64,000 bases of DNA from Notospermus geniculatus (GCA_002633025.1 NMRB01000633.1:130433-194432); one strand, 5' to 3'; numbered from the stretch's first letter, positions 1 to 13,422 are shown. The notes: generated from the sequence alone by a model not told the origin. Numbers and translations are program-made.

Positions 1-474
1 AAAAAAAATAAAAATAAAATTTTATTTTCGGCCATTTAGCGTGCCCGCCGCACTCAAAATCGCTGAAAATCGGAATAAAAAAAAAACTTTTTCTTTATTT
101 TTTTCCCGCCCGCCGCCGTCATGGCCGTGGATGCAAAACTGTGCAGAAGAGGGCAAATACTTCTGCAAGCTCAGGAACGCTAGGGAGGATTACAACACCC
201 TCCATCAGAGTACTACACAAGTTGCACAATGCCAAACTATATTTCAAGCAAACTGGCAAATCAATGTCAATGAAATTTGGGGTAATAAGTTGGAGGCAAA
301 GTTACTTTATTTTGAAATAAACTTTTATTTTTATTTTTCCCTCCTCTCTGCTGCTCCTACAGAAAGATTCTGTGAAAACTGAAAATAAAATTTTATTTTT
401 ATTTTTTTTCCGACCGCCTACGGATGTCCTTGGATAAAAAAGCACGCTAACCAAGGAATAAAAAAAGTCTCGCC
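1..474. repeat. AT-rich low-complexity sequence
   Basis: Runs of A and T with words such as AAAATAAAATTTTATTTTT near both ends (about 1-30 and 380-410) surround a short less biased stretch. There is no coding signal. The duplicated word at both ends suggests an old repeat, but I cannot name a family. Confidence 0.5.
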
Positions 475-2530
475 TAAGCCAGCAGAAAAATATCTTCTTA
501 GTCTTTCTCTTTTGAACAGAGAACGCTGAGCAATCTATGCTCAGACCAGTGGACTCAAACTAACTCTTTGGAAAAACATTTGGTTTGAGTCCGATACCAA
601 TAAATATTCAGTGTACAGACACACTTCCCTAGGCTAAAATTTTTCAAAAATCTAGATAATATGTTCTTTATATTTATGTATGCGTCTGTTGAAACTGCCC
701 ACAGGGATGCAGCTGATTACACATATATTTCATGGGTTTATCATTGATTCACATTCCATGGATCCAAACAGCAACATCAAAGTCCTGTCTGGGGAAATAT
801 CATTCATTACCACTGGGACAACACTGTCAAATAGTTTCTTCTCAAAACCGATATTTCTAGCACATTGCTTCTAGCACTGAGAACCCTTCTTTGAGGCTGG
901 CAAAAGGAAAAGAATGACAAATGTCAAACCTCTGCACAAAATTTTGCCACCCTATGCCTCGGGGTGATCAAACAGTATCTGTGTATGACTAGTACCACAA
1001 ATTAAAACTGTTCTCTTTGAATGTAAATACCTGCCTTTGGCAGTTGTTAGTTTCAGATTCAATATTTGTGGTGATTGGAAACATGCTTAATTGGAACCAA
1101 AGGTATGTAAATGTTAAAGGTCCACTGCATGAAGAAGTCTCATATTTTCAGCTATGAGTCAGAGTTCAAAGAATTTTTAAACCAATTTGAAAGTTCTAAA
1201 TTGGTTATTGGTGGGGAAATTGCATCAGCTGCACAGCTCTGGCTTCCCACGCCCACACCTTCTTAAGGACAGAGTGGAAGGAACCTGGATTTGGTTCAGA
1301 TGACGCCAGCAGCCAAGTGCAGGCTGATGTCTTCTTCTGCATTTTCTTTTGAATCCAGGGTAGCAATAAATATTATTGACCTGTACCACGATACAGATCA
1401 TATTGCTAAATCTTGTTTGCTAACAATTGTTATCCTTGAAAAGTGATAAAAACGCCATCACTCCGAGATGTCTATATTTCACCTATTGATTTCAAGCCCA
1501 TGGTGTTACACTATCTGCTTTCTAAACCAATACAACTGCATATAGATTTATTGAGAGAGTCGAGTCGAAGGAATATATTTCCGTGGAACATTGGCAACAG
1601 AGACAATAAATAGAGGAAAATGATGATTGCTAATACGCAGATGATAATTTATCTAAAAACTGGCATTGGTAAGATATTTATAGAATAAAGTTGTTTCTAT
1701 ATTTTAAAGTGACTTCATATCTATAGGCAAGAAAGATATTTATAGCATAGCAAACATTGCTGCAAAAATGCCCCTCACAAAATGGATGCATTTAATTATC
1801 CGTGAACATTATGGCGCTTTCTTTGCCGCAACTTTAGGTCCATGCAAGATTCTCCTCCAACTGTACAAGTGAAGACTCAAAAATTGCCCAAAACTCAGCA
1901 ATTGCATCAGAAATAACAAGACAGTTGGCAATCTCTGGCACAATTGGCCATGTCTTGATAGCTCAGCAATCAATAGTTTTCTCTGATACATGAGATATCT
2001 AATGAAATGGTAGACTTGCATAAGAATCAATAGCTTTGAGCAAACTTAATATTTTCATAAGCATCCTATCAATATCTTCTTCTTATCATAGGTTTTTCTG
2101 TAACTTTAGAACTTAATCTGGCAATTTATTGACTAGAATAGATATTTTTAGAATTTTAGGCTGGCTGCCATGCAACCGTCATTGAGAGAATCTGCTGTCA
2201 ATAATTTAATATCTTTTCTATTTAAAGGATCTGCGAAGTGATAATGGTACTTTAGGAGTTGTTTTTTCGAGGGTGGCACTTGCAGTATTTGCAGTAGATT
2301 GGAACTCAAACTCCAAAAGTATTACCAACTCAGTCCATGCACTGAATAATGTTACCAATGGAAACAGAGGGAAGCATTATGCATAAGTTTCACTCTCCAA
2401 CAAGCAACACTCAGAATACATTAAAAGAATCCCTTATGAATTAGTCAAAGTTTTTTCAACAGTTTTCAGTTTGCACCAGCTAACAGCTTGATTATTCTCA
2501 ATGGAATTGGCAAGGTACGTGGTTTACTTC
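475..2530. repeat. Direct duplication, copy 1 (2,056 bp)
   Basis: This segment recurs at 3669-5724 at a constant offset of 3,194 bp. I saw no indels and only about a dozen substitutions, most of them in the first 250 bases. It is non-coding; short ORFs in it occur identically in both copies and have no recognisable product. It may be a recent tandem duplication or two haplotypes of one locus placed side by side by the assembler. Confidence 0.9.
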
Positions 2531-3668
2531 GGCAAAAACTCAGTCAATGAAATCTTGTGATGATTGAAGAAATGGCAAATTGGATTGGACTGAAAATCAA
2601 CGAGCTCACGCAGAAGGCGGAGTTGGTTTATCCCCTGAGAAATGTGGTAAAACTCCCTGCAGTTGACACATGAAAGACCACATTTGCCAAAGCCTTCTTG
2701 TTCCTGAAACAAAACCCACTGCAATTATGGTAATGCAAAGCCTCTGTGTGCATTTTGTGGGCTGTAACCAAAATTTATCAAGAAACATTCAGAAGACTGA
2801 AAGCGACACAGCTAGATTGAGGGTCTCTCCCGAAAGATGCAAAGCACCCTGAAAGAAAATCCTTTAAGCCTTTTCTCAAAACATTACAAGAAATTGTCTG
2901 ACATGATATTAACCCATATGTGCACAAGCTATTTTTTTACCTAAACCCCCTACTGGCACAGGCCTATTGTGCGCGCGACGTGAATATTGTGCCTATGATG
3001 AATAGAATTGTTGTAAAAAATATTTCGTTCATGATTCCAGCGGGGGATTGGGCGAGTGTCATTAGGAGGATTTCCTTATCGCCTGGTCGAATGATAATCA
3101 AAGGGTCACAAGGAAACAGTGAGTTGTTGCGGCAAATTCTGTGGGGCATTTGCACTCGGTCAGACATCCCTAATGCTTTCTTGGGAACTTTTAATGATAA
3201 GCAATGAATTTCACCACACCCGGAGTCAAAGAGCGCACGCCCACGATCATTAACCATTTCGCTAAGCCATTCATTCTTGTACCGGTACTGCTGATCATTT
3301 TTTGATGGAAATTCAATGTTTGTGCCTTGAAAATCAAGGAATTCTTGAAGCTAATGGCACAATTTTGGTGAGGGGACGTCTTGTTGGCAAGGAAAGCTGC
3401 TTCTTTTGGAAACCTCACAACCATAAACATGACAATAATGATAGAATATATCCAACAGAGTCCCAGGAGAGACATGGCTGGTACGTGAATAGACAACCAA
3501 TACAGAAGTAACCCCGACTGGTTACCCTAAACCTTTTCTGGCTCAGTTCATTCCCAAGAGCATGCTGACACATCGCCTTTCTGCATTGATCCTGCTGGAG
3601 CTACCGACCATCTTGTGAGATGTAACTGAATCTCAAACCACAGAATCAATAGCTTCTTGCCAGTTTCA
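2531..3668. other. Spacer between duplicate copies; possible decayed coding remnant
   Basis: About 2530-3200 on the plus strand reads as broken stretches of plausible protein separated by stops and frame shifts. The longest open piece is 2920-3207 (95 codons). This looks like a decayed transposon or gene, but I recognise no domain, and overlapping minus-strand ORFs of similar length warn that it may be chance. The rest (3210-3668) shows nothing I can name. Confidence 0.3.
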
Positions 3669-5724
3669 TAAGCCAGCAGAAAAATATCTTCTTAGTCTTT
3701 CTCTTTTGAACAGAGAATGCTGAGCAATCTATGCTCAGACCAGTGGACTCAAACTTACTCTTTGGAAAAACATTTGGTTTGAGTCCGATACCAATAAATA
3801 TTCAGTATACAGACACCCTTCCCTAGGCTAACATTTTTCAAAAATCTAGATTATATGTTCTTTATATTTATGTATGAGTCTGTCGAAACTGCCCAGAGGG
3901 ATGCAGCTGATTACACATATATTTCATGGGTTTATCATTGATTCACATTCCATGGATCCAAACAGCAACATCAAAGTCCTGTCTGGGGAAATATCATTCA
4001 TTACCACTGGGACAACACTGTCAAATAGTTTCTTCTCAAAACCGATATTTCTAGCACATTGCTTCTAGCACTGAGAACCCTTCTTTGAGGCTGGCAAAAG
4101 GAAAAGAATGACAAATGTCAAACCTTTGCACAAAATTTTGCCACCCTATGCCTCGGGGTGATCAAACAGTATCTGTGTATGACTAGTACCGCAAATTAAA
4201 ACTGTTCTCTTTGAATGTAAATACCTGCCTTTGGCAGTTGTTAGTTTCAGATTCAATATTTGTGGTGATTGGAAACATGCTTAATTGGAACCAAAGGTAT
4301 GTAAATGTTAAAGGTCCACTGCATGAAGAAGTCTCATATTTTCAGCTATGAGTCAGAGTTCAAAGAATTTTTAAACCAATTTGAAAGTTCTAAATTGGTT
4401 ATTGGTGGGGAAATTGCATCAGCTGCACAGCTCTGGCTTCCCACGCCCACACCTTCTTAAGGACAGAGTGGAAGGAACCTGGATTTGGTTCAGATGACGC
4501 CAGCAGCCAAGTGCAGGCTGATGTCTTCTTCTGCATTTTCTTTTGAATCCAGGGTAGCAATAAATATTATTGACCTGTACCACGATACAGATCATATTGC
4601 TAAATCTTGTTTGCTAACAATTGTTATCCTTGAAAAGTGATAAAAACGCCATCACTCCGAGATGTCTATATTTCACCTATTGATTTCAAGCCCATGGTGT
4701 TACACTATCTGCTTTCCAAACCAATACAACTGCATATAGATTTATTGAGAGAGTCGAGTCGAAGGAATATATTTCCGTGGAACATTGGCAACAGAGACAA
4801 TAAATAGAGGAAAATGATGATTGCTAATACGCAGATGATAATTTATCTAAAAACTGGCATTGGTAAGATATTTATAGAATAAAGTTGTTTCTATATTTTA
4901 AAGTGACTTCATATCTATAGGCAAGAAAGATATTTATAGCATAGCAAACATTGCTGCAAAAATGCCCCTCACAAAATGGATGCATTTAATTATCCGTGAA
5001 CATTATGGCGCTTTCTTTGCCGCAACTTTAGGTCCATGCAAGATTCTCCTCCAACTGTACAAGTGAAGACTCAAAAATTGCCCAAAACTCAGCAATTGCA
5101 TCAGAAATAACAAGACAGTTGGCAATCTCTGGCACAATTGGCCATGTCTTGATAGCTCAGCAATCAATAGTTTTCTCTGATACATGAGATATCTAATGAA
5201 ATGGTAGACTTGCATAAGAATCAATAGCTTTGAGCAAACTTAATATTTTCATAAGCATCCTATCAATATCTTCTTCTTATCATAGGTTTTTCTGTAACTT
5301 TAGAACTTAATCTGGCAATTTATTGACTAGAATAGATATTTTTAGAATTTTAGGCTGGCTGCCATGCAACCGTCATTGAGAGAATCTGCTGTCAATAATT
5401 TAATATCTTTTCTATTTAAAGGATCTGCGAAGTGATAATGGTACTTTAGGAGTTGTTTTTTCGAGGGTGGCACTTGCAGTATTTGCAGTAGATTGGAACT
5501 CAAACTCCAAAAGTATTACCAACTCAGTCCATGCACTGAATAATGTTACCAATGGAAACAGAGGGAAGCATTATGCATAAGTTTCACTCTCCAACAAGCA
5601 ACACTCAGAATACATTAAAAGAATCCCTTATGAATTAGTCAAAGTTTTTTCAACAGTTTTCAGTTTGCACCAGCTAACAGCTTGATTATTCTCAATGGAA
5701 TTGGCAAGGTACGTGGTTTACTTC
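3669..5724. repeat. Direct duplication, copy 2 (2,056 bp)
   Basis: Second copy of 475-2530. It stops exactly one base before the N at 5725, at the same internal position where copy 1 runs on into unique sequence. A repeat boundary coinciding with an undetermined base is what an unresolved contig join looks like. Confidence 0.9.
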
Positions 5725-5725
5725 N
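5725..5725. other. Single undetermined base (N) at a repeat boundary
   Basis: First of three isolated Ns in the window (5725, 19618, 25624). It abuts the end of duplicate copy 2 and probably marks an imperfect gap closure. Confidence 0.8.
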
Positions 5726-6671
5726 TAGACAACTGCACCTCTACTGTTTATCTACTGCATTTCACTACTGTATCTCTACTGTTGTTCTACTGCAAATCTA
5801 CTGCGTGTTGGTAGGGGAGAAGAGTGGGTGGATGAAGAGGAGTGAGGTAGAGACCCCTGCTGTGGGAGGTGACAATCACTGATCATGGCAAAGGTTGTCA
5901 TCTGACAGACCCCACCTGGTCAGGTGTTAGGACAACATGACAAGTATTTGGAGGAATAACTACTCAATTCAATTCACAGGGCTGAGTTCCAATCACCACG
6001 CACCTCCCCAATTTGGTAACACAAATGAGGGATGAAAGACGGTTTAAGGTTCATTAGATAAAGTCATTCCTCATCATGTTGTTCAGGATCAACAGCTTCA
6101 AGTCTTGAATGCCAATGACTTTGGTACGTCACTGATGATGAAACAAAGCAACGACTCATGCATTATTCAGCACGAGGTGAGATCTCTTGGACGGGTTTCT
6201 TTCATTCCCTTCCAAACTGAGAAAATGTAGTGCTGAAAACTGTCGATCAGCAACACCTGACAATCAGAATTTAAGGCCAAAAGTTATGACTTTTCTGGGT
6301 CACTCTCCCTTCCTTTCGTAGTCTCCACTGGCACTTGTATCACCACCAGGAAGTATTTACTGGTGACATAGGGAGCAAGTGACACGAACTACTGATTACC
6401 TCTGGATGTTGTATCACAACCTTTTACCGTTTACTACCCTAAATCACGATAACTGTGCACACACATCTATAATTACTTCCCAGAATTGCAACTGCATCAC
6501 CAGTAATGGGGAAAATTGCCTGTTTTCTTTGGTCATGTATCAAAGTGTTACGACAGCTTGTAATTTCTGAGGAAATTAATGTGCTCTGAATATTATCACC
6601 GCTTTCGTCTATGCTGAATTAGGGCTGCAGCGGTATTGGGAGTTCGCAATTCTGAATTGCGGTCAGGACTC
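5726..6671. other. Intergenic; degenerate CTACTG-rich start
   Basis: The first 80 or so bases are a degenerate array of CTACTG and related words. After that I see no gene, repeat or RNA signature. Confidence 0.4.
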
Positions 6672-6968
6672 CTGGATGGAAGTCAAGTATAAAGATCCAT
6701 CTTCCTGGATGGAAGTCAAGTATGAAGATCCATCTTCCTGGATGGAAGTCAAGTATAAAGATCCATCTTCCTGGATGGAAGTCAAGTATAAAGATCCATC
6801 TTCCTGGATGGAAGTCAAGTATAAAGATCCATCTTCCTGGATGGAAGTCAAGTATAAAGATCCATCTTCCTGGATGGAAGTCAAGTATAAAGGTCCATCT
6901 TCCTGGATGGAAGTCAAGTATAAAGATCCATCTTCCTGGATGGAAGTCAAGTATAAAGGTCCATCTTC
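6672..6968. repeat. Minisatellite: nine 33-bp units
   Basis: Nine tandem copies of a 33-bp unit beginning CTGGATGGAAGTCAAGTATA, nearly identical, with a few A/G changes. Because 33 is a multiple of three and the unit lacks stops in several frames, it produces long repetitive ORFs on both strands. I regard these as by-products, not genes. Confidence 0.95.
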
Positions 6969-7523
6969 AAGTGTTCTTGAGAATGGAGGTCTGAAGTGCT
7001 GTGAAACCAAAAGTGTTTGTAGACCACAAAATTCCATCCTGAGAATATTGATCAGAGGTTCTTAATTCTATCTCTCTTTGTCACCAAAGGAAGAGAGCAT
7101 TTTAAAAGAACCACTGATTACCTCAGGACGAAGAATTAGATCCCAGTAAAACCAATATCCAGGCAGCCCAACAGAATGCTGTTGGCAGGATGCTATAGTT
7201 TCATGGTACACATGTAGTTACACAGGTTTATTATCAATGAGGATGTCCAATGTACCATGATGGAGTTATATTGCATTAGGAACTTAGGTCTGACAAAGCA
7301 CCGGTAACCAATTACTAGAGGGGATGGCACCATTAACAATGTTGGTATTGAATCTTTATCACTCTTGACAGACAAGTGGTCCGCCTCCAAATCACAACTG
7401 AAGTGTTACAATACAAGCGACAGGAAAGCATGGCAGGGCACAACCAATGAATAGTCCGTCTGCAGTGCAGGCCAAGCACAAAGTGAAATGCACAAGGCTG
7501 TGGAGGCCTACATGTAGAGTCCA
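6969..7523. other. Intergenic, nothing recognised
   Basis: No coding, RNA or repeat signature that I can support. Confidence 0.3.
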
Positions 7524-7742
7524 GGGGCGAGCTTCATAAAGTGACTTTGTGCTAATGGTAGGCTACCTTCAACTTCAAAAGAATCAATGCATTTTCCATT
7601 TGGTGAAAGGTACCGGTATACTATGAACTTCATAGTTCAAGTATGAAAAGTGATTGAAGAGGAGCTAACCCCTGCAGGAGTGGGAGACTCCTCTCGATTG
7701 AAAAAACCCTGATCAGGGGACTCACTTTATGGAACAGGTCCC
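7524..7742. mobile_element. Foldback MITE, TTCATAAAGTGA-type inverted ends
   Basis: The left end GGGGCGAGCTTCATAAAGTG and the complement of the right end GGGACCTGTTCCATAAAGTG match in an inverted arrangement around about 170 bp. The ends resemble those of the hairpin at 21408-21506 (GGGTCCGTATTCATAAAACT), so I place it in the same loose family. It is non-autonomous, with no coding content. Confidence 0.55.
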
Positions 7743-8439
7743 AGTTTATAAGAAGGAGGCTGTGTCAGAGTTCATGGATGCTTCAGACCAACCAAAACAC
7801 AACATGAAGCTTCCCCGACCAGATCAATATGACCAGACAGAGGCAATTAGTGGAACATGAAAACAACCTCTCAGGCCCACTTCAGATATTTGACTGATAT
7901 TAATCGTTGGAAAGCACATCAAATCACCATTTGAATGTCTGCGGATGAGTTATCAGGAATCTCGTGTCGGTTTCATGGAATCTCACTTCCTGTTGATTGA
8001 AATGGTGGACTGATAGTGTTAGACTGAGTAAACCAATGACTGGAGAGCTTCAACCTTTCACTTTATTGCTTGCAACTGCACTTTCCCAATCCTCTGGGTC
8101 CATTTCTGTTTTCGTAACAGCTGGCTTTCTCACGCAAGGTGACTCAAGGGGAAAACTAAGTTAATTAAAATTGAGACTCATACCTTTTGGCTGTGAAACT
8201 GATGATCATGAACTTAGACTGATGTTCATATATTCTGCTCTTGAATGGAAAAAGGCAGTATCGCAAAATTTGGTCAATGGAAGAGCAGTTGATTGAAGAA
8301 ATAGCCAACTCGACACTGCGGTGTACTTGGTGGTAGGTGAAAGGGCAATTCTTTCAATTGGCCATGAGGAAGCTCGCTCATCAACCACAACTGTGGTACC
8401 TGACCAACTTTGCAGTGGCCTCTGTCAGAAAGAGACTAC
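7743..8439. other. Intergenic, nothing recognised
   Basis: No supported gene or repeat. Confidence 0.3.
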
Positions 8440-8790
8440 CATTAATCCGTTAGAGGAATTCTCACCAGATTAAGGTTGATGGTGACAAAGAGCTCTTCTA
8501 CATGAACATGAAAGGGGCTGGAAGACTACATTATTCTGCCCTAACCAACATGACCATGAGATGGAAGAACATCAACTCCTCTCTCTTCAACCACAACGAA
8601 TTGATACCAACATGGCGGTCAGTATACCATTCAGACCACCATAGGGAAATTCTCTCCAGATCAAGGGCGATGCAGAAAAGAACTCCTCTAGATGAACATG
8701 AAAGGGGCTGGAAGTCTACATTATTCTACCTTATCCAACGTGACCATGAGATGGTAGAAAGGCTTCAATTCCCACTTTGATGCAGCCCTA
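8440..8790. repeat. Diverged tandem duplication, about 190-bp unit
   Basis: The block around ATGAACATGAAAGGGGCTGG at 8502 recurs at 8692. Flanking words such as ATTCTCACCAGATTAAG and ATTCTCTCCAGATCAAG are also repeated at the same 190-bp spacing. The second unit is shorter and diverged. The ORF across it (8502-8780) is not convincing. Confidence 0.7.
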
Positions 8791-10630
8791 TAGCGGACAA
8801 ACAGTCCTGAGATTCACGCAAATGAAGAATAACCCTACTGTGTTGATTTCATGGCATGATTTGTGGTGAATGTTTTTATGGACAATCTCCATTCTGTTAT
8901 TCGTGCCAATGGAACACCGGCAGTTTTTTTTTCAGAAAATGTTATTGGCATCAATCATGCAACAGATGATATTTCAGAGCGATGACAGAGATCTGAGATA
9001 ATGAACCTAATTAATCCATAACAGCAGATGTTTAATTACTGCAGCCAAATTAGACGTCTGATTTCTGCCATTCTCTGGATAAATCATGGAATTAGGCCAT
9101 GAGTGATTGCCTCAGGGGGCTAAACCTCAATCCTAGTCCGTCAATCATGAATGATATGACTATTCTGATCCGAATATCAATTAAATTTATCCGGACTGTA
9201 TGTTTTCAGAGTGATTTATTGGTCTAATTGGACTAACCTGATTCCACACTGCAGCCTGTCATCACATCAACAGGTTACCTAAGGAAAAGCAAGAGTTAAT
9301 CTGTCCATTTGATATGGCCTGATTTTCAGAGGACTTCAAATTAGGATGAGCTATGCCGGTTCGAGGTCCAATCACAGAAATAGGCCTACCAATAAAGCCA
9401 TTATTGCAGCCATCTGCATTAGATGAGTTACAATAGCTCAATCAGTAACTAGGTTGAATATTGCTTGCATTCTTTGGTGATCAGTGCGGTTATTTCTGCT
9501 AATTTTACACATTTTCCTCAATTTACGATTAGTGTTTGGTAAATAGTGTTCCATGACATTAATGTTGCGCATATAGTGGGTGTCCTAGATCAGAACAATT
9601 TTTTCATGTTTCTATTGACGATGGCTGCTGCATCTAATAGAGCGCTGACATTTCGATGGAGGTAAACACCACACGATTCTGATTTCATCTGATGTGGTAA
9701 TTAGCACTTTGTCATGCCAAGTGACATGGAATTTGTGATTATTGCAAAGCAGTGTATGTACATTCCTTGATCATTCAAAGGAGTTAAACAAATGCATGGC
9801 CATTGTACTCACCTGTGCACACACTATATCAGATCAGAATCAAAACTTACAGAGAAAAAACACAAATCCCAGTCATTACGACAATTGACAAACAATGATT
9901 TGGATGAGAAATTAGATTTCTTACCTTTCTAACTAGTAATTGGAATAAGTGCATTAATCTGTATCCTTTCTTTGCTCATTCTGCAGTGTCACCTGCAAGA
10001 TACAGAAAAGGGAAAATCATCACTTCATGTGGAGGAAGTTCTGACTCTATAAGCAATGAAATATGTAGAACAAGTCGCGTGTCACCTTTGCTTGTCATCT
10101 TCAAACATACTCAGAATCCCTTTATCCTCATTACCTGTGTTGCAGAATGACTGCAACTGACAACAGAAACATTGAAAACACAAGGTGTCATGTATTACCT
10201 GTCAAAAGAACAAACATATACAGATGATACTTTCAGTACATCAACAAGAAACGTGCACTATTTGTGCGGCCATCTTTGTCAACATCTCCATCATCTGAAG
10301 GGTTAGGCTGACTCTGCTCCTATTTCAAAGGAAGAGATACCACAACAAACACACGGAAAAATGATATTGGCACCTCAAAGGGTTCGAGACATGTCATGAC
10401 TTTTATTGTGTTCCAGAGAGGTTTCGGAAATCGGAAACTGTTTCGATACCAAGCTGCCAAGAGATGAGGAAAGCTTTCTTTTTTGAGGATGGCTCAGGTT
10501 ACCAGTAAAAGGTCGACACCTTCCTCTGGCAATTAGGAGACCTGACAATCAACATCAACACTGGGTTACCCAAGACTGGCAGGCAAACAATTGATGTGTG
10601 ACTTGACGACAATTCTTTCTTATAAACTTA
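8791..10630. other. Intergenic, AT-rich, no gene seen
   Basis: There are no splice-bounded ORFs. About 9000-9560 is unusually rich in TAAT, ATTA and TCAATCATGAATGA-like words that could bind homeodomain factors, but this is common in AT-rich DNA and is only a note. Confidence 0.3.
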
Positions 10631-10913
10631 AACCTGCAGCACACGAAGCAATTTTATTGCTCATTTTTTTGCATGAAATTTGCCACATGTGTGGGTGTTT
10701 TCAATGGCAAGAAGGAGTCCATTGCATTGCTCGTTGCTAGCAATTCACTGCAATTCAACTTATGTTTGATTTTCCATTGCTTGCATTGAACAGATGGTAA
10801 GCAATTAATGCACATTGCCTCGTGTGTGGGGAAAAGCAACGCAACTCAGAATTGCCTTCAAGAGGCCACTTGCAGTGCAATGAGCAATAAATTTGCTCTC
10901 CAACAGTGGGCTT
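10631..10913. mobile_element. Probable Harbinger-like MITE with TTA target duplication
   Basis: TTA at 10628-10630 and 10914-10916 flanks a 283-bp segment. Its ends form an imperfect inverted repeat: AACCTGCAGCACACGAAGCA on the left and the complement of the GAGCAATAAATTTGCTC area on the right. The left end resembles the termini of the clearer elements at 20611, 42839 and 44032. It is the weakest member of the set. Confidence 0.45.
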
Positions 10914-10916
10914 TTA

Positions 10917-13147
10917 TGCACTACTCAATAAAACAACTGACTTAAGTGGTCTTCCTCTTCTGTCACCATTAGAACAAACTGAATGGATGTTTCACTTCAT
11001 TTTTGGTATTTTTTGCCACCAAAACTTCCCTACAGCAAACCTCAATAAAGTCAAACAAGAAAGTCAGTGATACTGTACAAATGTAATATACTACTCGATA
11101 AAAGTAACACCAGTGATACCCTCGGTGGCAGCGTAATATCTCTCAGTCACATCCTATTGATGTGTATCCACCTTCAGAGATAGGGCAAGTCAATTCCCTG
11201 TCGTCACTGATATTACTCTGTCAACATCACTCGGATCTGACCATAACAAGATAAGATATTAGATCACCGACAAGGGACACTGGGATCTTGGAGGTCAATA
11301 ATTCAAGTTACGATGGCTCTCGATCTTTGTTGCAGAAATGAGACTGTCGTAGCCAAGGAATAGTCAATGGTATTTGAAAGATGAAGAGTGCCCCCAACAT
11401 CAAGCTTCCTTGTTCAAATGAAACTTCCATATGTCACACGATGCAGTACTTGGGGAATTATCAAAATGTCCCATTGCCCAACTACCACTAAATCGAAAAC
11501 GACCTGCTTGACACACAACACCATAACTCACTTGACCAGTCTTACTTTTCTCCCAGGAGTAATGGACTTTTTGTGTTGCACTAATGCAATCCAAAGCTTT
11601 ATTTGTCTGCAGCAATTGTATCATTTTTTTTCAGTCCAGTAAGTTCAATTTAAATGTCACTGTGTCATGTGCAAGACAGATGAGATGGAATACAAAAATC
11701 TTTTTCTCATTACAACAAATAACCAATGAACCAAGAAAGGTGATCAATTTTGTGGAAAATTATTGCAAAGGATATTCAGAGCATGAAAAGCAGAGAAATA
11801 TAAATGAGATTCAGATTTGAGCAGGCAGGGAACAAATACTTATAGCGTGCTCTTCAGAATCCTTTATAGAATTCAAAGAACCTTCTAATGATGACAATGT
11901 TTGGCTAATCATTCATACACGGAATGTGATGCCTTCCATAACAACAAACACAGAATTTCAATCAGCTTTCTTTGAAGTATACTACTAGAGCATTAACGAA
12001 CCGAGTATTGGTAAAGATCGATTGCTTAGAGTGCAGGCATTGGGCAATATCAGATCCAATACCATCGACACATCCTAAGAGATGATATAGATCTCACATC
12101 TTTTGAATCTTTTGCTTCACCACCAATTGGATTTTCCATCTTCTTTGAAGAGCGGTCTGGTTAATCACAGTTCAGCAGATTACAAAACTATTGACTGTGG
12201 CGAGAAAGAAATCTATTCATTCAGGCCATCAGGGTGATGTTGAGGACTTGATCAATACGTCACCGGGTATAATTTACTAGGGTGGTAGTGACACCTTCTT
12301 TCAGCTGCTGGTAATAACATCCCTTTTTTTCAGGAAGAGATGCTGGAGAGACAATTTGGTGATGGATCTGAGGCAAAGATTTGTTTCATTCATCCGCCTT
12401 CATTGGTAAGAGTCGCCTACGCATTCAAGACTGATGAAAGTTGACACCAGCTATCAGATGCTGGGTGATAGAGAAAGACACTTGTTTTTGGAGAACAGGT
12501 CTTGTTTCAGTACAATTCTCAGGGGAGTTTTGATGGCATCAATGACCAGATCAGGATTCACCCTCTATTCCAATCCCCAGGAAAGAGTTGCAACACGTTC
12601 AGAAGCACAAATGAGAAATTTATTCAACAGAGTGTTGTAACCTCCTTAATTCATCTCAACTCAAGACCGATAATGAAGATAGGGATGAACACAGGAGAAG
12701 TAATTAGAAGTTCTACATTCTCACCCAGATGATCTCACCATAATTAGCGTTATGTCTCCTTGTCAGCTAATTACATGGACATGTTTCCTGTTGACGACAT
12801 GGCATGAGTACTAATGAGAGGATACGCAGGGTCACTTGCAAGTTGATGATCATGGTGACTGAGGTTGTTACATTTAATTTTCTGTGATTATCTGGTTGTT
12901 CCATCTCAAATCTAAAGCTAGCCTCACTGCTGATTTTCTGCTTTGCAAATTGCTTGGCAAACCTGCTACCTGCGACTGAATACGACCACAAGGATTGGAA
13001 CTGATACCAGTCACTGACCTGAAATTGACCACATCTTCGCCATTGGCGGAAATCACATCTAGCTAGTCCACTATGGCGATCGAGTGCCCAGTTGCAAAGC
13101 AAGTCACAAAGCAAAATTTGGTTGAAAATCACAGATGGATTCCCCGC
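10917..13147. other. Intergenic, no gene seen
   Basis: Several ORFs of 60-85 codons occur on both strands, but none has splice context or a recognisable domain. No RNA gene seen. Confidence 0.3.
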
Positions 13148-13151
13148 TTAA

Positions 13152-13418
13152 AGCCCCACATTATTGAATTTTACGATATTTTCAAAATGTTAGGAGAGTT
13201 CACATAAGAGGTCTCATAGCTTGTGAAGGTCCCCAAAATGCTTGTCTGCGTATTTGAGAGAATCAAGGCCTAGTTTTCAGCACACATTATAAAAAGCTGC
13301 AGGGAGAGCCTAATGTGTTCGGGGAGAGCGCAGTACATTTTACACGTCATGACGTCGTGCACTGACGTCAGGAATCGCGGCGATGATTTGCGTTTTTCAC
13401 ATTCAATACAGTGGGGCT
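13152..13418. mobile_element. piggyBac-type MITE with TTAA target duplication
   Basis: TTAA at 13148-13151 and 13419-13422 brackets a 267-bp element. It begins AGCCCCACATTATTGAA and ends with the near complement, TTCAATACAGTGGGGCT. TTAA duplication is the hallmark of piggyBac. There is no transposase, so it is non-autonomous. Related ends occur at 21800 and 33577. Confidence 0.8.
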
Positions 13419-13422
13419 TTAA

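Noticed and set aside
6663-7065. Long repetitive ORFs on both strands of the 33-bp array, as a repeat-protein gene or CRISPR-like array
   Set aside because: The frames are open only because the unit is 33 bp and lacks stops. There are no spacers between units, and the genome is eukaryotic.
9000-9560. Homeodomain-rich enhancer
   Set aside because: TAAT-type words are frequent in any AT-rich stretch; without conservation or chromatin data I cannot support it.
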